A DNA stretch of 64,000 bases from an uncultured Collinsella sp. (GCA_900542175.1 UQNC01000002.1:39252-103251), one strand, 5' to 3'; counted from the first letter of the stretch, positions 1 to 8,459 are shown. Numbers and translations: made by a program. The notes: generated by a model from the letters alone, not told the origin.

Positions 1-150
1 CAAACCTGCCATCGCACGCAGCAACGTCGTCTTTCCATGCCCGTTCGGAGCGACGAGACCGTAGACCGTACCCGGGGCAAACTCAGCGTTCACCGAATCT
101 ACGAGCACCTTCTTTCCATAAGAGATCGTCAGCGTTTGAAGGTCAATCAT
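1..150 (-). CDS. ABC transporter ATP-binding protein, N-terminal part only
   Basis: Only the first 50 codons are visible; the gene leaves the window on the left. The translation begins MIDLQTLTISYGKK and reaches a clear Walker A P-loop (APNGHGKTT) at about residues 35-43, with the ATPase fold's usual spacing from the N-terminus. An alternative ATG at 159 overlaps the permease stop codon (ATGA), but the start at 150 has a GGGG ribosome site nine bases upstream and is preferred. It is almost certainly cotranscribed with the upstream permease and would energise it. The context suggests export of, or immunity to, the secreted peptide encoded first in this unit. Specificity cannot be read from the fragment. 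Confidence 0.9.
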   Translation of the reverse strand, partial: MIDLQTLTISYGKKVLVDSVNAEFAPGTVYGLVAPNGHGKTTLLRAMAGL

Positions 151-155
151 CGAGA

Positions 156-2378
156 TCATCCCCTTTCGATCTTTGGAACACTCAGGCGCACCATCAACGG
201 AGATACGGCGCCCAAGACCACCAGCAGAGCGCCCGATGCGCCGACGACCTCTCCAAAAGGCATCGCGTTCGTCCCTCGCCCAAGGAACCCAATCGTCCCC
301 ACCTGGGAAGCGGGATCAAACGAGGCGAATGGAGCCAGCAGCGCGACGCCCATGCCCACGCTTTCAACATGAGCGCTCAACGAACCCAACACCAAGAGAA
401 CCGCGCAAACCATTCCGGTGACAACGGGGTTGCGGCTAATCGCTGCTGTCAACGCAGCGACGACGGAAATCACGCCGTATGCCATGACCAGCAACGGAAT
501 ACTGCACAACACCGCCTCCCCCACCATGGACGTTGTCGAAGCTCCCGCCCGAATGAGAGCGACGGGATACTCCGATCCACCCGCACCGTTCTTAATCATG
601 GACACAACGACAGCGGGAACCATCGACACCAAAAGCAGCACCAAGCCAAGCAGGAGAGCCAGCGCAACAGCCGTCAGAAAACGCACATGCGCTGTTGCGG
701 GGATCTGGAGAACCAGAAGGGAACGACACTGCAGGTGGGTGCACGCGAGCGATGTGACAACCACGGGCAACAGCAAAAATAAGGAGGGAAGCGCTGCCTG
801 AAGATACGAAAGGAGGATTAATGGGGGCATCTTCGTACTTAACTCGTAAACCTTGGGGTCCGGCAAGCTCGCGATCGACTCAAGCAGAAGGGCGCGCGCC
901 TCCGCACGAGAAGGAGTCTCCGGCTCGATTCCGATCGATTGCAGGAGAGTCGCATCTGCCGCGCCCAGCTCACCTCGAGCGCGCTCGTACGTCGCAAGGC
1001 TTCGAAACCCCTCCGCAGGCATAGGCGCGTACACGAAACCCGAAAGAGCATCCCGCATGTCTTCCAGGGCCGCTTTGCCCTCGACGTCCATATTCGCAGC
1101 GTTCTGCTCTAAATACCGATCTATTGAACGGAGCTCCCCATCCCTATACCGAACAGCGGAAACGTTATCAGCGTCAGGAAACATCTCGACCAGAGCCGGG
1201 GCCAGCATCGTCGTCGACATTGCAATCGCGCATACGGCGAGGGTAGGAGAACGCAGGAGCAGTTTCCCCATCGTTCTTACGTATGCAACGGCGGAGGCAC
1301 AAGCGCTCGAACGAGTTGCCGTTCTCGATGCAGTGAAGGAACCTCTCTCAAGACAAATCGGGGATATCGGGCACGCGCAGCCGCTCTTTCCAGCAACGCA
1401 AAGCAGGCTAATTGCCAGCACCTCGATCCCGATTGCGCATACGAGGGCAATCGCGCCACGCTCGAAGCAAAGTCCAGGCAGATTCACTATCTGCGTTGTC
1501 GGGTACGGGCTATAGGCGCCGACGGTCAACTCAGTGTTCGCATACGTAAGGGGATTCAACAGGGCGAACTCACGTAAAGCGATGGATCTTCCGTAATACC
1601 CGGGAACCATCGTCACCCCCATCAGGGCACATACGAACACGATTCCAAGCGTAGGGTTATTGGCAATCTTCACGGCAAGGTGAACGACAAGCGAGATGAA
1701 CGCTGCCACCAAGAATTGCAAGATGGCCGTCTGCGCGAACACCAGCCAAGCCGGTTTGATAACCGGAGTCGCATATTGAATGTAGCCTATCGGATAGAAC
1801 GGCGAGCCCGGGCCATTCTTCACAAGCGCGGCGATTATCCCTGGAAGATTGATGGCGAGGACGGCAAGCATTGCAAAAACACTCGCCCATACGCTCGATG
1901 CAACAAGTCTACCCAGCTCGCCCATCGGTGCCTGGATGATGAGCTTTTCACGTTTGTTAAGACGCGCGGCAAGGAACGAGACGGCAACGGCCGTTGCGAC
2001 CCATAGCAAGTACTCCTTCGATCCGTCATAATAGGTGTACTCTCCATCCGATATCTGCAGAAACGGAAGTAGGGGAGAGAGCGGTGCCAAGATAAGACGT
2101 CCCGCGGCAAGAGGGTACAGAAGCGCGGGCATGCTTGATGAAGAGGTATAGACACCGTCCTCCCCCGCATTCACAAGCGCATCCGCATAGGATGCTGACA
2201 ATTCCTGCTCAACACGGGTTATTCCCGACTCGAGGTATTCGACCCGTCCGTCGATGCCAGCCGCGCTCCTGAAGACGGGCAGAGCACAAAGAACCATCAA
2301 CGCAACAACGACAACACAGAGCGACCTGGAGGAGAGAAGCGACCTAAAGATCGCCTTCGAGATTTTGAGCATATTCAT
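156..2378 (-). CDS. Large ABC-2-like permease, two fused halves (bacteriocin-associated membrane protein candidate)
   Basis: About 740 residues with many hydrophobic segments. The protein appears to be a tandem duplication. A motif of the form (V/I)KNG-x-G-(S/G)-x-YP occurs once in each half, each time followed by a similar membrane array containing a (K/S)xNP(T/V) turn. Each half also starts with one hydrophobic helix and a long extracytoplasmic, partly charged segment. This is the organisation of ABC-2 permeases with a large loop, doubled. The start at 2378 (MNMLKISK) is chosen because AAGG lies six bases upstream; an open frame reaches back to 2444 but that stretch is a hairpin. The gene sits between a small secreted peptide gene and an ABC ATPase, the order seen at lactococcin-972-type loci, so it is probably the export or immunity permease. 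Substrate is inferred from context only. Confidence 0.75.
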   Translation of the reverse strand: MNMLKISKAIFRSLLSSRSLCVVVVALMVLCALPVFRSAAGIDGRVEYLESGITRVEQELSASYADALVNAGEDGVYTSSSSMPALLYPLAAGRLILAPLSPLLPFLQISDGEYTYYDGSKEYLLWVATAVAVSFLAARLNKREKLIIQAPMGELGRLVASSVWASVFAMLAVLAINLPGIIAALVKNGPGSPFYPIGYIQYATPVIKPAWLVFAQTAILQFLVAAFISLVVHLAVKIANNPTLGIVFVCALMGVTMVPGYYGRSIALREFALLNPLTYANTELTVGAYSPYPTTQIVNLPGLCFERGAIALVCAIGIEVLAISLLCVAGKSGCACPISPICLERGSFTASRTATRSSACASAVAYVRTMGKLLLRSPTLAVCAIAMSTTMLAPALVEMFPDADNVSAVRYRDGELRSIDRYLEQNAANMDVEGKAALEDMRDALSGFVYAPMPAEGFRSLATYERARGELGAADATLLQSIGIEPETPSRAEARALLLESIASLPDPKVYELSTKMPPLILLSYLQAALPSLFLLLPVVVTSLACTHLQCRSLLVLQIPATAHVRFLTAVALALLLGLVLLLVSMVPAVVVSMIKNGAGGSEYPVALIRAGASTTSMVGEAVLCSIPLLVMAYGVISVVAALTAAISRNPVVTGMVCAVLLVLGSLSAHVESVGMGVALLAPFASFDPASQVGTIGFLGRGTNAMPFGEVVGASGALLVVLGAVSPLMVRLSVPKIERG

Positions 2379-2410
2379 CGCCAACCTTAACCTCATCCAG
2401 TCGGAACAGA

Positions 2411-2435
2411 GGGGCCGAACAAAATGCTCGGCCCT
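2411..2435 (-). terminator. Hairpin between peptide and permease genes (attenuator candidate)
   Basis: GGGCCGA at 2412-2418 pairs perfectly with TCGGCCC at 2428-2434 around a nine-base AT-rich loop. It lies just after the peptide stop codon and before the preferred permease start. There is no long U-tract, so partial termination or mRNA-end protection is more likely than full termination. The effect would be more peptide than transporter transcript. Confidence 0.45.
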
Positions 2436-2444
2436 TCCTCGCAT

Positions 2445-2810
2445 CTAGTAGGTGCTATAGACAAATTGCCATTTATCAGTTGTGCCAAGAACACCACAGG
2501 AGCACATTGCAGCGAGGCGGGATTCCCTATGATGCGCGGATCGGCGATAGCCATTTCGGTAGGAGATCGTCTTGTAAGAGATGTTGAACATCGAGATGCT
2601 GTGCCCGCTTACGCCGCGAGGACAGCTGTAGCTCCAGTAGGTATCGACGACGTCGTCCGTATACCCGAGGGGCTCAACGAGGGCACACTGGCTGCTCTCC
2701 TGGGAAGGAGGCATCGGGGTATCCGCAAAAGCGGGGGCTCCCGGCAGCAACAGACAAAGAGCGAGGCCGAGGAAAACCAAGAGCTTACACGACTTAACAG
2801 TACTGAACAT
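2445..2810 (-). CDS. Small secreted peptide, lactococcin-972-like bacteriocin candidate
   Basis: 121 residues. The first 27 or so form a strong signal peptide (KLLVFLGLALCLLL followed by an AFA-D cleavage site). The mature part is rich in Ser, Tyr and His, starts with a Trp (YWSY), has an S-x-F-N-x-S-Y-K region and ends in an aromatic FVYSTY tail. Lactococcin 972 family members share a leading Trp, an SNYxH-like centre and a YY-aromatic C-terminus, so the resemblance is real but weak. The stronger support is context: secreted peptide, then a long permease, then an ABC ATPase in one direction. ATG 2810 is chosen over an upstream TTG because GGAG lies six bases away. A different secreted peptide or a self-signal remains possible. 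Confidence 0.55.
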   Translation of the reverse strand: MFSTVKSCKLLVFLGLALCLLLPGAPAFADTPMPPSQESSQCALVEPLGYTDDVVDTYWSYSCPRGVSGHSISMFNISYKTISYRNGYRRSAHHRESRLAAMCSCGVLGTTDKWQFVYSTY

Positions 2811-2930
2811 AATCCTCTCCAATCTAGAGGGGTTTCGGTTGCAGCACGCTGTGATTACTTGCCGGCAAAGTCAATTTAACATAAACTGTTAAAAAGTAAC
2901 CTGAGTTTTTTAAATTCTTCGGAGGTTATT

Positions 2931-3443
2931 ATGAGTTCCGACAATCGCACTCCCCGGCTTCATTCCTTCCGCATCGCATGTGCGACAGCCTCTGCGACCC
3001 TTTGCGCCACCGCCATCGCACAAGTGGCGTTCTCCTTAAAGCCAGCAATCGAAGTGCTCGACAACCCTGTAATTGCAGACTCCCCCGCGTATCCAGCCCT
3101 TGCGATCTCGACATTGGTCCCTGCCGTCATCGGTATCGCTACGACCATCCTCAGCGCCGTTCTCGTGTGGACGATCAAGAGCGGAGACCCCTTCAAGAAA
3201 GGGTCTGCGACATGCTTGAAGGTGCTCGGCATTCTCTTCGTTGTTCAAGCTGCCACCAGCCTCTACGCCGGCTCACTCAAAACCTCCGTTTCGATGTTTG
3301 GCGGCGAGGGGGCCGTCGGCGCCCAAGAGATCGCTTCATCATTCGATTGGACCTCTCTGGTTCTCGGCATCGTCCTGTTCATGCTTTCCCAGCTCTTCTT
3401 GTACGCCCGAGAGCTGTACCTCGACTCCGACGAGATTGCGTAA
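2931..3443 (+). CDS. DUF2975-type four-helix membrane protein
   Basis: 170 residues with four hydrophobic helices at about 13-35, 55-80, 95-112 and 135-157, ending with a short charged tail. The size, topology and direct pairing with a small Xre/YozG-like regulator ten bases downstream match the DUF2975 family. Biochemical function of that family is unknown. A GGAGG ribosome site precedes the ATG. It is divergent from the bacteriocin-like unit, sharing a roughly 120 bp AT-rich promoter region. Confidence 0.7.
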   Translation: MSSDNRTPRLHSFRIACATASATLCATAIAQVAFSLKPAIEVLDNPVIADSPAYPALAISTLVPAVIGIATTILSAVLVWTIKSGDPFKKGSATCLKVLGILFVVQAATSLYAGSLKTSVSMFGGEGAVGAQEIASSFDWTSLVLGIVLFMLSQLFLYARELYLDSDEIA

Positions 3444-3452
3444 GGAAACGCC

Positions 3453-3704
3453 ATGCCCGTAATTGTTCGCCTCGACAAGATCATGGCCGAGCGAAAGATT
3501 TCCTCGAACGAACTTGCCGAAAGGATTGGAACCACGCCCGTGAACCTGTCCCGTATTAAAAAAGGGCATATTCGCGGCATTCGCTTCAACACACTCGAGC
3601 AGCTATGCCTCGCCCTTCGTTGCCAACCCGGAGACCTTCTCGAAGTCATGAGCGAAGAGGATGCCCGAAAGGAGTTCGGACTCGATTGGTCCGCCGAGGA
3701 TTAG
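3453..3704 (+). CDS. Small Xre-family (YozG-like) transcriptional regulator
   Basis: 83 residues, nearly all a single helix-turn-helix domain: an early RLDKIMAERKIS helix, the recognition segment GTTPVNLSRIKKG, and the family-typical QLCLALRCQPGDLLE close to the C-terminus. Proteins of this type usually accompany DUF2975 membrane proteins, as here, and probably regulate them. AAGGA precedes the ATG and the gene nearly abuts the DUF2975 stop. Its stop codon is followed in the same reading frame by a recombinase fragment, discussed separately. Confidence 0.85.
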   Translation: MPVIVRLDKIMAERKISSNELAERIGTTPVNLSRIKKGHIRGIRFNTLEQLCLALRCQPGDLLEVMSEEDARKEFGLDWSAED

Positions 3705-4430
3705 AGGGCGGTCGTACTCGCCCTGCACACGGGGATGCGAATCGGCGAGGTCTGCGGCCTTCGGTGGTGCGATGTGGATTTCGAGACGGGCCTGATCTCG
3801 ATCAGACACTCGGTGGCGTACGCGAAGGGAATGGGTTCGTTCATCAAGGACACCAAGACCCATGACGCCAGGGGTATCCCCATCGACCCGGTCGGCCTAC
3901 TCCCCTTCCTGAAGGAGACCCACGAGATCGACTGCGGAAAGCTGCGCTTGCGCGGCCTTACCGGGGCGGTCGAGATCGGGGACTGCTACATCCTGTCGGA
4001 GCCGGGCGCGACCTTCGCGACGACAAGCTATATCCGCAGGGCGTTCAAGACGTTCTCGGAGACCAACGGCCTCATGGGCACCAACGACGAGCTGATCACG
4101 TTCCACGGCCTTCGCCACACGTTCGCAACGCAGTGGATCCGCCAAGGCGGCGATATCAAGGCGCTCCAATCGATCCTCGGCCACAAGGACGCCATGGCGA
4201 CGCTCAACGTCTACGCCGACATCGAGCCCATCTCCAAAATCCATAACATGCTGCGCGCCACGCCGTGCCTTTGGCGCGGGCACCTCGGGCCGAGGGTCGA
4301 TCCGGGTCCCATGTTCCAACAGAGGATCCAGGAGTCCATCGAGACGCTCCAGGCGTTCGGCTACGGCATCACCGAGCCGGACGACCGAAATATCGCCATA
4401 CGCGACGTGAAGACGAACAGTTGGCTCTAG
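3705..4430 (+). pseudogene. Tyrosine recombinase, catalytic domain remnant lacking the N-terminus
   Basis: Reading from 3705 gives AVVLALHTGMRIGEVCGLRW, the classic start of the integrase catalytic domain with its first Arg, then the beta-hairpin Lys region, HGLRHT (the H-x-x-R box), ILGH and the Tyr nucleophile in NVYADIE. So all the R-K-H-R-H-Y elements remain. The arm-binding and core-binding N-terminal half is absent: the frame opens directly after the stop of the regulator upstream, with no ribosome site. The C-terminal tail is unusually long. It is most likely a leftover of an integrated element that also brought the neighbouring accessory genes; no attachment site could be identified. 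Confidence 0.85.
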
Positions 4431-4826
4431 CTCACCGAGTACGCGGCAGTGCTGGGCCCATCCCAACTGAGGTCACGGTGGTCCGATAGGGGCGCCGCCC
4501 GCGGCATGCGCCGCGGAGCGGTATCCCCTACCGAAGGGCGGGGATGCCCTCCGCTTCCAGTTCGGAATCAGCCGTCGGAGGCGTTCGGCTGACTGCGGGA
4601 ACGGCCTGTCCGCTCAATGTGTTCGGCTGAGATCGGAAATCAACCCAACACGAGCCGGACACGCGCCAGACGGCTCTTCCCCGTACGGCCTTCCCCCTTA
4701 CGCTCATGTTGCAGGCATGTAACGCCGCAGCGAGCGCGCCTTTTTTGCGCCAGACAGGTACAATGATGAACACTGTACCGTAGCGGAGCGCCCCGCGCGC
4801 GCCGCAACCACGCGAAAGGGTTTCCC
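4431..4826. other. Intergenic region after the recombinase remnant
   Basis: About 400 bp without a convincing gene. It contains several GC-rich imperfect inverted repeats around 4500-4560 and 4575-4650, and near its right end the operator-like repeat described at 4757-4779. No tRNA or second attachment site was seen. Confidence 0.5.
4757..4779 (+). promoter_or_regulatory. Inverted repeat upstream of the ACT/citrate synthase genes (operator candidate)
   Basis: GGTACA at 4757-4762 is mirrored by TGTACC at 4774-4779 with 11 bases between, about 48 bp before the ACT-protein ATG. The left arm overlaps a TACAAT sequence that could serve as a -10 box. A dimeric repressor binding here would block transcription. 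No regulator can be assigned. Confidence 0.35.
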
Positions 4827-5114
4827 ATGGCCGAGATCTCGTCCTCCCGTATCGTCATCACCGTCCTTGGCAAGAACCGCCCCGGCATCGTCGCCGGCGT
4901 CACCCGTGTCCTGGGCGAGGCCAACGTCGACATCCGCGACATCACGCAGTCCATTATCGAGGACATCTTCACCATGACCATGCTGGCCGATACCGCCGAG
5001 TCCAAGCTCGACTTCGCCGAGCTGCAGCAGGCCCTGGCCGAGGCCGGCGAGCTTTCGGGCGTCAACGTGTCCATCCAGCGCGAGGACGTCTTTAACTTTA
5101 TGTACCGCCTGTAG
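4827..5114 (+). CDS. ACT domain protein (UPF0237 family)
   Basis: 95 residues that make up a single ACT domain: the first strand IVITVLGKNRPGIVAGVTRVL contains the ligand-loop RPGI, followed by the second strand NVDIRDITQSI and a FTMTMLAD strand. Small stand-alone ACT proteins of this family are about 90 residues and are thought to sense amino acids or similar small ligands, but no specific role is known. It lies 78 bp before citrate synthase on the same strand and may be cotranscribed, suggesting a link to central carbon or glutamate metabolism; that link is inference. Confidence 0.85.
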   Translation: MAEISSSRIVITVLGKNRPGIVAGVTRVLGEANVDIRDITQSIIEDIFTMTMLADTAESKLDFAELQQALAEAGELSGVNVSIQREDVFNFMYRL

Positions 5115-5192
5115 CGAACAGGCCGTGCAGGAACAGGCCGGCGCATCTGCACTCAAGCACGCCGCCCCCACACGGCCCGGAGAGGAGCGCAC

Positions 5193-6611
5193 ATGGCCTA
5201 CGACGCCAAGAAAATCTATTACCGCTTCGATGACCACTTGAGCCGACTGGTTCTGGATTACGAAGCAAGCCGCCAGATTTCGCCTGAGAGCGAAAGCCTC
5301 TACCACGGCCTGCCGACCGACCCTTATGACGAGGGCCTGTTTGTTGAGCACAATGTCAAGCGCGGCCTGCGCAATGCCGACGGCTCGGGCGTGGTCGCGG
5401 GCCTCACTCGCATCTCGGATGTGCACGGCTACAACAAGGTCGACGGAAAGGTCGTGCCCGATCAGGGCAAGCTCACGCTTCGCGGCTACAGCATCGAGGA
5501 TCTGGTCAACAATGCCCAGGCCGAGAATCGCTACGGCTACGAGGAAGTCGCCTATCTGCTTATCACGGGTTCGCTGCCCAACAAGGAAGAGCTCGACGGC
5601 TTTTGCGAGCGCCTGGGCGCCTTTAGACATCTGAGCGACGAGTACGTCAAAGAGTTCCCTATGACCACGGTGTCGTCGAGCATCATGAACGTGCTCCAGC
5701 GCGCCGTGCTGCTGCTCTACGCCTTCGATGCCGAACCAGACGTGATCACGCCCGAGCATGAGATCGACGTGGCTATTTCCATGCTCGCACGTCTCCCGCG
5801 CATCGCCGCCTTCGCACACATGGCCTCGATCGCCAAGCTTCGCGGCTCCGAGGTTCACGTGCCGCACCCCACGCCCGGCCTCTCCACCGCCGAGACCATC
5901 CTGCAGGTGTTGCGCGGCGGCATGGCATTCAACCGCGACGAAGCCATGCTGCTCGACGTGATGCTCATGCTGCATGCAGAGCACGGCGGCGGCAACAACT
6001 CCACGTTTGCCTGCCGCGTGCTGTCCTCCTCGGCCACCGACCCGTATTCCGCCTACGCCGCGGCTATCGGCTCGCTCAAGGGCCCGCGCCACGGTGGTGC
6101 CAATGCCAAGGTCGTGTCTATGCACGAGGACATCCGCGCGCATGTCTCCAACTGGGAGGACGAGGACGAGGTCGCGGCCTACCTGGGCAAGATCCTCGAC
6201 AAGCAGGCCTTCGACGGCACGGGCCTCATCTACGGCATGGGCCACGCCGTCTATACGCTCAGCGACCCGCGCGCCGAGGTCTGCCGTCGTTACGCGCGCA
6301 CACTTGCCAACAAGAAGAACCTGGGCGATGAGTTCGCGCTCATCGAGCGCATCGAGCACCTGGCACCCCAGGTCATGCGCGACCACGGCATGACCAAGCC
6401 CATCTGCGCCAACATCGACCTGTACACGGGCTTTATCTACAAGATGCTCGGCGTGCCCGAGACGCTCTTTACGCCGCTGTTCGCCGTCGCCCGCATGGCG
6501 GGCTGGTCGGCACACCGCATGGAAGAGCTCTTCTGCGCGCACCGTATCATCCGCCCCGCCTATCGTCCGGTGATCGAGCCGCTAGAGTACAAGCCGCTCG
6601 CTGACCGCTAG
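5193..6611 (+). CDS. gltA: Citrate synthase / 2-methylcitrate synthase family
   Basis: 472 residues of the citrate synthase family, which condenses acetyl-CoA with oxaloacetate. Catalytic elements are visible: the His in LMLHAEHGGGNNSTF, the GPRHGGAN region, the second His in GMGHAVYTLSDPRA, and the Asp-containing ANIDLYTGF segment. It is longer than the 370-430 residues of common bacterial forms because of an N-terminal extension of roughly 60 residues before the GLTRISDVHGY region. In a fermentative gut anaerobe it probably supplies 2-oxoglutarate for glutamate synthesis. GAGAGGAG precedes the start and a strong terminator follows the stop. 2-Methylcitrate synthase activity cannot be excluded. 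Confidence 0.93.
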   Translation: MAYDAKKIYYRFDDHLSRLVLDYEASRQISPESESLYHGLPTDPYDEGLFVEHNVKRGLRNADGSGVVAGLTRISDVHGYNKVDGKVVPDQGKLTLRGYSIEDLVNNAQAENRYGYEEVAYLLITGSLPNKEELDGFCERLGAFRHLSDEYVKEFPMTTVSSSIMNVLQRAVLLLYAFDAEPDVITPEHEIDVAISMLARLPRIAAFAHMASIAKLRGSEVHVPHPTPGLSTAETILQVLRGGMAFNRDEAMLLDVMLMLHAEHGGGNNSTFACRVLSSSATDPYSAYAAAIGSLKGPRHGGANAKVVSMHEDIRAHVSNWEDEDEVAAYLGKILDKQAFDGTGLIYGMGHAVYTLSDPRAEVCRRYARTLANKKNLGDEFALIERIEHLAPQVMRDHGMTKPICANIDLYTGFIYKMLGVPETLFTPLFAVARMAGWSAHRMEELFCAHRIIRPAYRPVIEPLEYKPLADR

Positions 6612-6635
6612 GACGCGGACCGTTATAGAACTCGA

Positions 6636-6673
6636 GCGTGGCCAGGGCATCGCCGCCCTCGGCCACGCTTTTT
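6636..6673 (+). terminator. Rho-independent terminator after citrate synthase
   Basis: GCGTGGCC pairs with GGCCACGC around a short inner GGGC/GCCC stem, followed by TTTTT at 6669-6673. Confidence 0.85.
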
Positions 6674-6698
6674 ATGCCAGCAGAAAGGGCTGCATCAA

Positions 6699-7541
6699 AT
6701 GATTGTGTTTTCCGATATGGATGGAACGCTGCTGACGAGTGATAAGCAGATGAGCGACGCCACCTGGGCGATGCTCGAAGAGCTTGCGCGCCGCGGTATT
6801 GAGTTTGTGCCCTGCACAGGCCGTCCACTGTCAGGCGTCTTTGAGCCCATCCTCGCCCATCCCGCCGTGCACTACGCGGTCTGCGCCAATGGTGCCAGCG
6901 TCTGGCAGCTCGACGACGATACGCCCACCGATGCCTCACGTGCTACGCGCATTTTGAGCCGACCGCTCGACCGCGCCATCGCCCACCACGTCCATAGCAT
7001 TGCCACCGGCCATGACGTCACCTTCGATATCTTCGCGGACGGGCAGTGTTTCCTCCCCCGCTCGCTCTACACGCGCCTGGACGAATTCTGCGGCGGCGAT
7101 CCTCACATCGCGGCTTCGCTCAAGCGCACACGAACACCGATCGACATGGATATCGACAGCAAGATCGACGAGGTCGAGACGCTCGAACGCATCGCCATGT
7201 ACTGGCACGACCCCACCGATCGCGACGCCATCGCGGCGGCGCTCGACACGCTCGGAGGCATTGAGGTCACGCGTTCGTACGCCATGAATATCGAGGTTAT
7301 GGGCGAAGGCGCCACCAAGGGAACGGCCCTCACGTGGCTGTGTGAGCATCTGGGCGAGCGTCTCGCCGACGCCTGGGCGTTCGGCGACAACATCAACGAC
7401 ATCCCCATGCTGCAGGCAGCGGGCCATGGCATGGCCATGATCAACGCCGAGCCCGAAGATCGCGAGGCCGCCGACGCCATCACCGAATACGACAACGACC
7501 ACGACGGCGTCGCCCGCACCATCATGGCCGCCCTCGCCTAG
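6699..7541 (+). CDS. Cof-type HAD-IIB phosphatase
   Basis: 280 residues. Motif I is FSDMDGTLL with the nucleophile and acid/base Asp pair at residues 6 and 8; motif II is PCTGRP; a conserved Lys appears in EGATKGTAL; motif IV is AFGDNINDIPML. This is the Cof/HAD-IIB sugar-phosphate or nucleotide phosphatase class, with a C2 cap in the middle. Substrate cannot be predicted. It is convergent with a second, distinct Cof-type gene (7660-8454), so the pair is not an operon. Confidence 0.88.
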   Translation: MIVFSDMDGTLLTSDKQMSDATWAMLEELARRGIEFVPCTGRPLSGVFEPILAHPAVHYAVCANGASVWQLDDDTPTDASRATRILSRPLDRAIAHHVHSIATGHDVTFDIFADGQCFLPRSLYTRLDEFCGGDPHIAASLKRTRTPIDMDIDSKIDEVETLERIAMYWHDPTDRDAIAAALDTLGGIEVTRSYAMNIEVMGEGATKGTALTWLCEHLGERLADAWAFGDNINDIPMLQAAGHGMAMINAEPEDREAADAITEYDNDHDGVARTIMAALA

Positions 7542-7659
7542 TCATTGGTCAGTCATTGGGGACGTTCTTAAACGACTAGTCACTGGGGACACTCTTCGCA
7601 AAAAGCTGCAAGGACTGTCCCCCACTGTCGGCAGAAAAGGAACGTCCCCATCTGCCGGA
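7542..7659. repeat. Convergent intergenic region with GGGGACGTTC-type repeats
   Basis: Several variants of a GGGGAC(G/A)(T/C) unit occur here in both orientations: 7557-7567, 7587-7594, 7617-7622 and AAAAGGAACGTCCCCA near 7635-7651. An almost identical AAAAGGAACGTCCCCA occurs near 10634-10650. The inverted arrangement could fold and terminate both convergent genes. It looks like a dispersed intergenic element. Confidence 0.5.
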
Positions 7660-8454
7660 TTAAGCGAGGCTCTCCAGCACACGACGGAGTTCTTGCTGGA
7701 CAGCGTGATCGCGGTTGCAACCCACGACGCGATCGGCCACCGCCTTGAGCGCGGGGCGCGCGTTTTCCATCGCACAGCCCGTGCCGACAAAGCGAATGAT
7801 CTCGTAGTCGTTCATCGAGTCGCCAAACGCCATGACCTCGTCGCGTCCAATGCCGTAATGCTCCGCGAGCTGCGCGATGCCCGAGGCCTTCGACACACCG
7901 GGCTGCATGGCATCGATCCAGGCATTACCCGAGGGAGCAAAAGTAAAGAGCTGACCAAGTTCGCGCTGTAGCACGTACGCACTGTCCATAACCGCACTGT
8001 CGTCGCAAAAGATACTCGCTTTGATGATATTTACGCTGGGATCGGGCAGCTCCCAAATACGCTCGGCATTGGGAAGGTCCTTATCGACCTCACGCACGAA
8101 CTTGCACTCGTCATCGAGCAGGAAGGACTTGGTTCGGTCAAAGAGCGCAAGATGCAGATTGGGAAACGTCCTGACGGCTTGAGCGAGCCTTCGAATCGCC
8201 AGGTGGGAATACACCTCACGGTCTACCATCTTACCGTCGGCGTAGACTTGGGCGCCGTTAGCGGCGACAAAGTCCATCTTGTCGCGAACGGGCGCAAAGA
8301 ACTCGCACAGGCGATCGTAGCGACGACCTGACGATGCGGCGAAATGCACGCCATGCTCGTGTAGCGCCAGAATCAGTTCGTAGGTCTCGGGAGGCACCTG
8401 GCCGTTTTCGTCAAGCAGCGTGCCGTCCATATCGGATGCAATCAGTTTAAACAT
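7660..8454 (-). CDS. Cof-type HAD-IIB phosphatase
   Basis: 264 residues. Motif I is IASDMDGTLLDE, motif II AASSGRRYD, the Lys motif occurs in GVSKASGI, and motif IV is AFGDSMNDYEII, all in the usual Cof order. It is a cytosolic Mg-dependent phosphatase of unknown substrate, only distantly similar to the neighbouring HAD protein. The ATG at 8454 has an AAGGGAG ribosome site, but that site is the 3' strand of a long hairpin (8460-8521), which suggests translation or transcription is controlled by leader structure. Confidence 0.88.
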   Translation of the reverse strand: MFKLIASDMDGTLLDENGQVPPETYELILALHEHGVHFAASSGRRYDRLCEFFAPVRDKMDFVAANGAQVYADGKMVDREVYSHLAIRRLAQAVRTFPNLHLALFDRTKSFLLDDECKFVREVDKDLPNAERIWELPDPSVNIIKASIFCDDSAVMDSAYVLQRELGQLFTFAPSGNAWIDAMQPGVSKASGIAQLAEHYGIGRDEVMAFGDSMNDYEIIRFVGTGCAMENARPALKAVADRVVGCNRDHAVQQELRRVLESLA

Positions 8455-8459
8455 AGAAA

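Noticed and set aside
4704..6542. Long minus-strand open frame opposite citrate synthase
   Set aside because: Antisense of a clear gene in GC-rich DNA; translation is His/Val/Gly-rich with no motif and no ribosome site.
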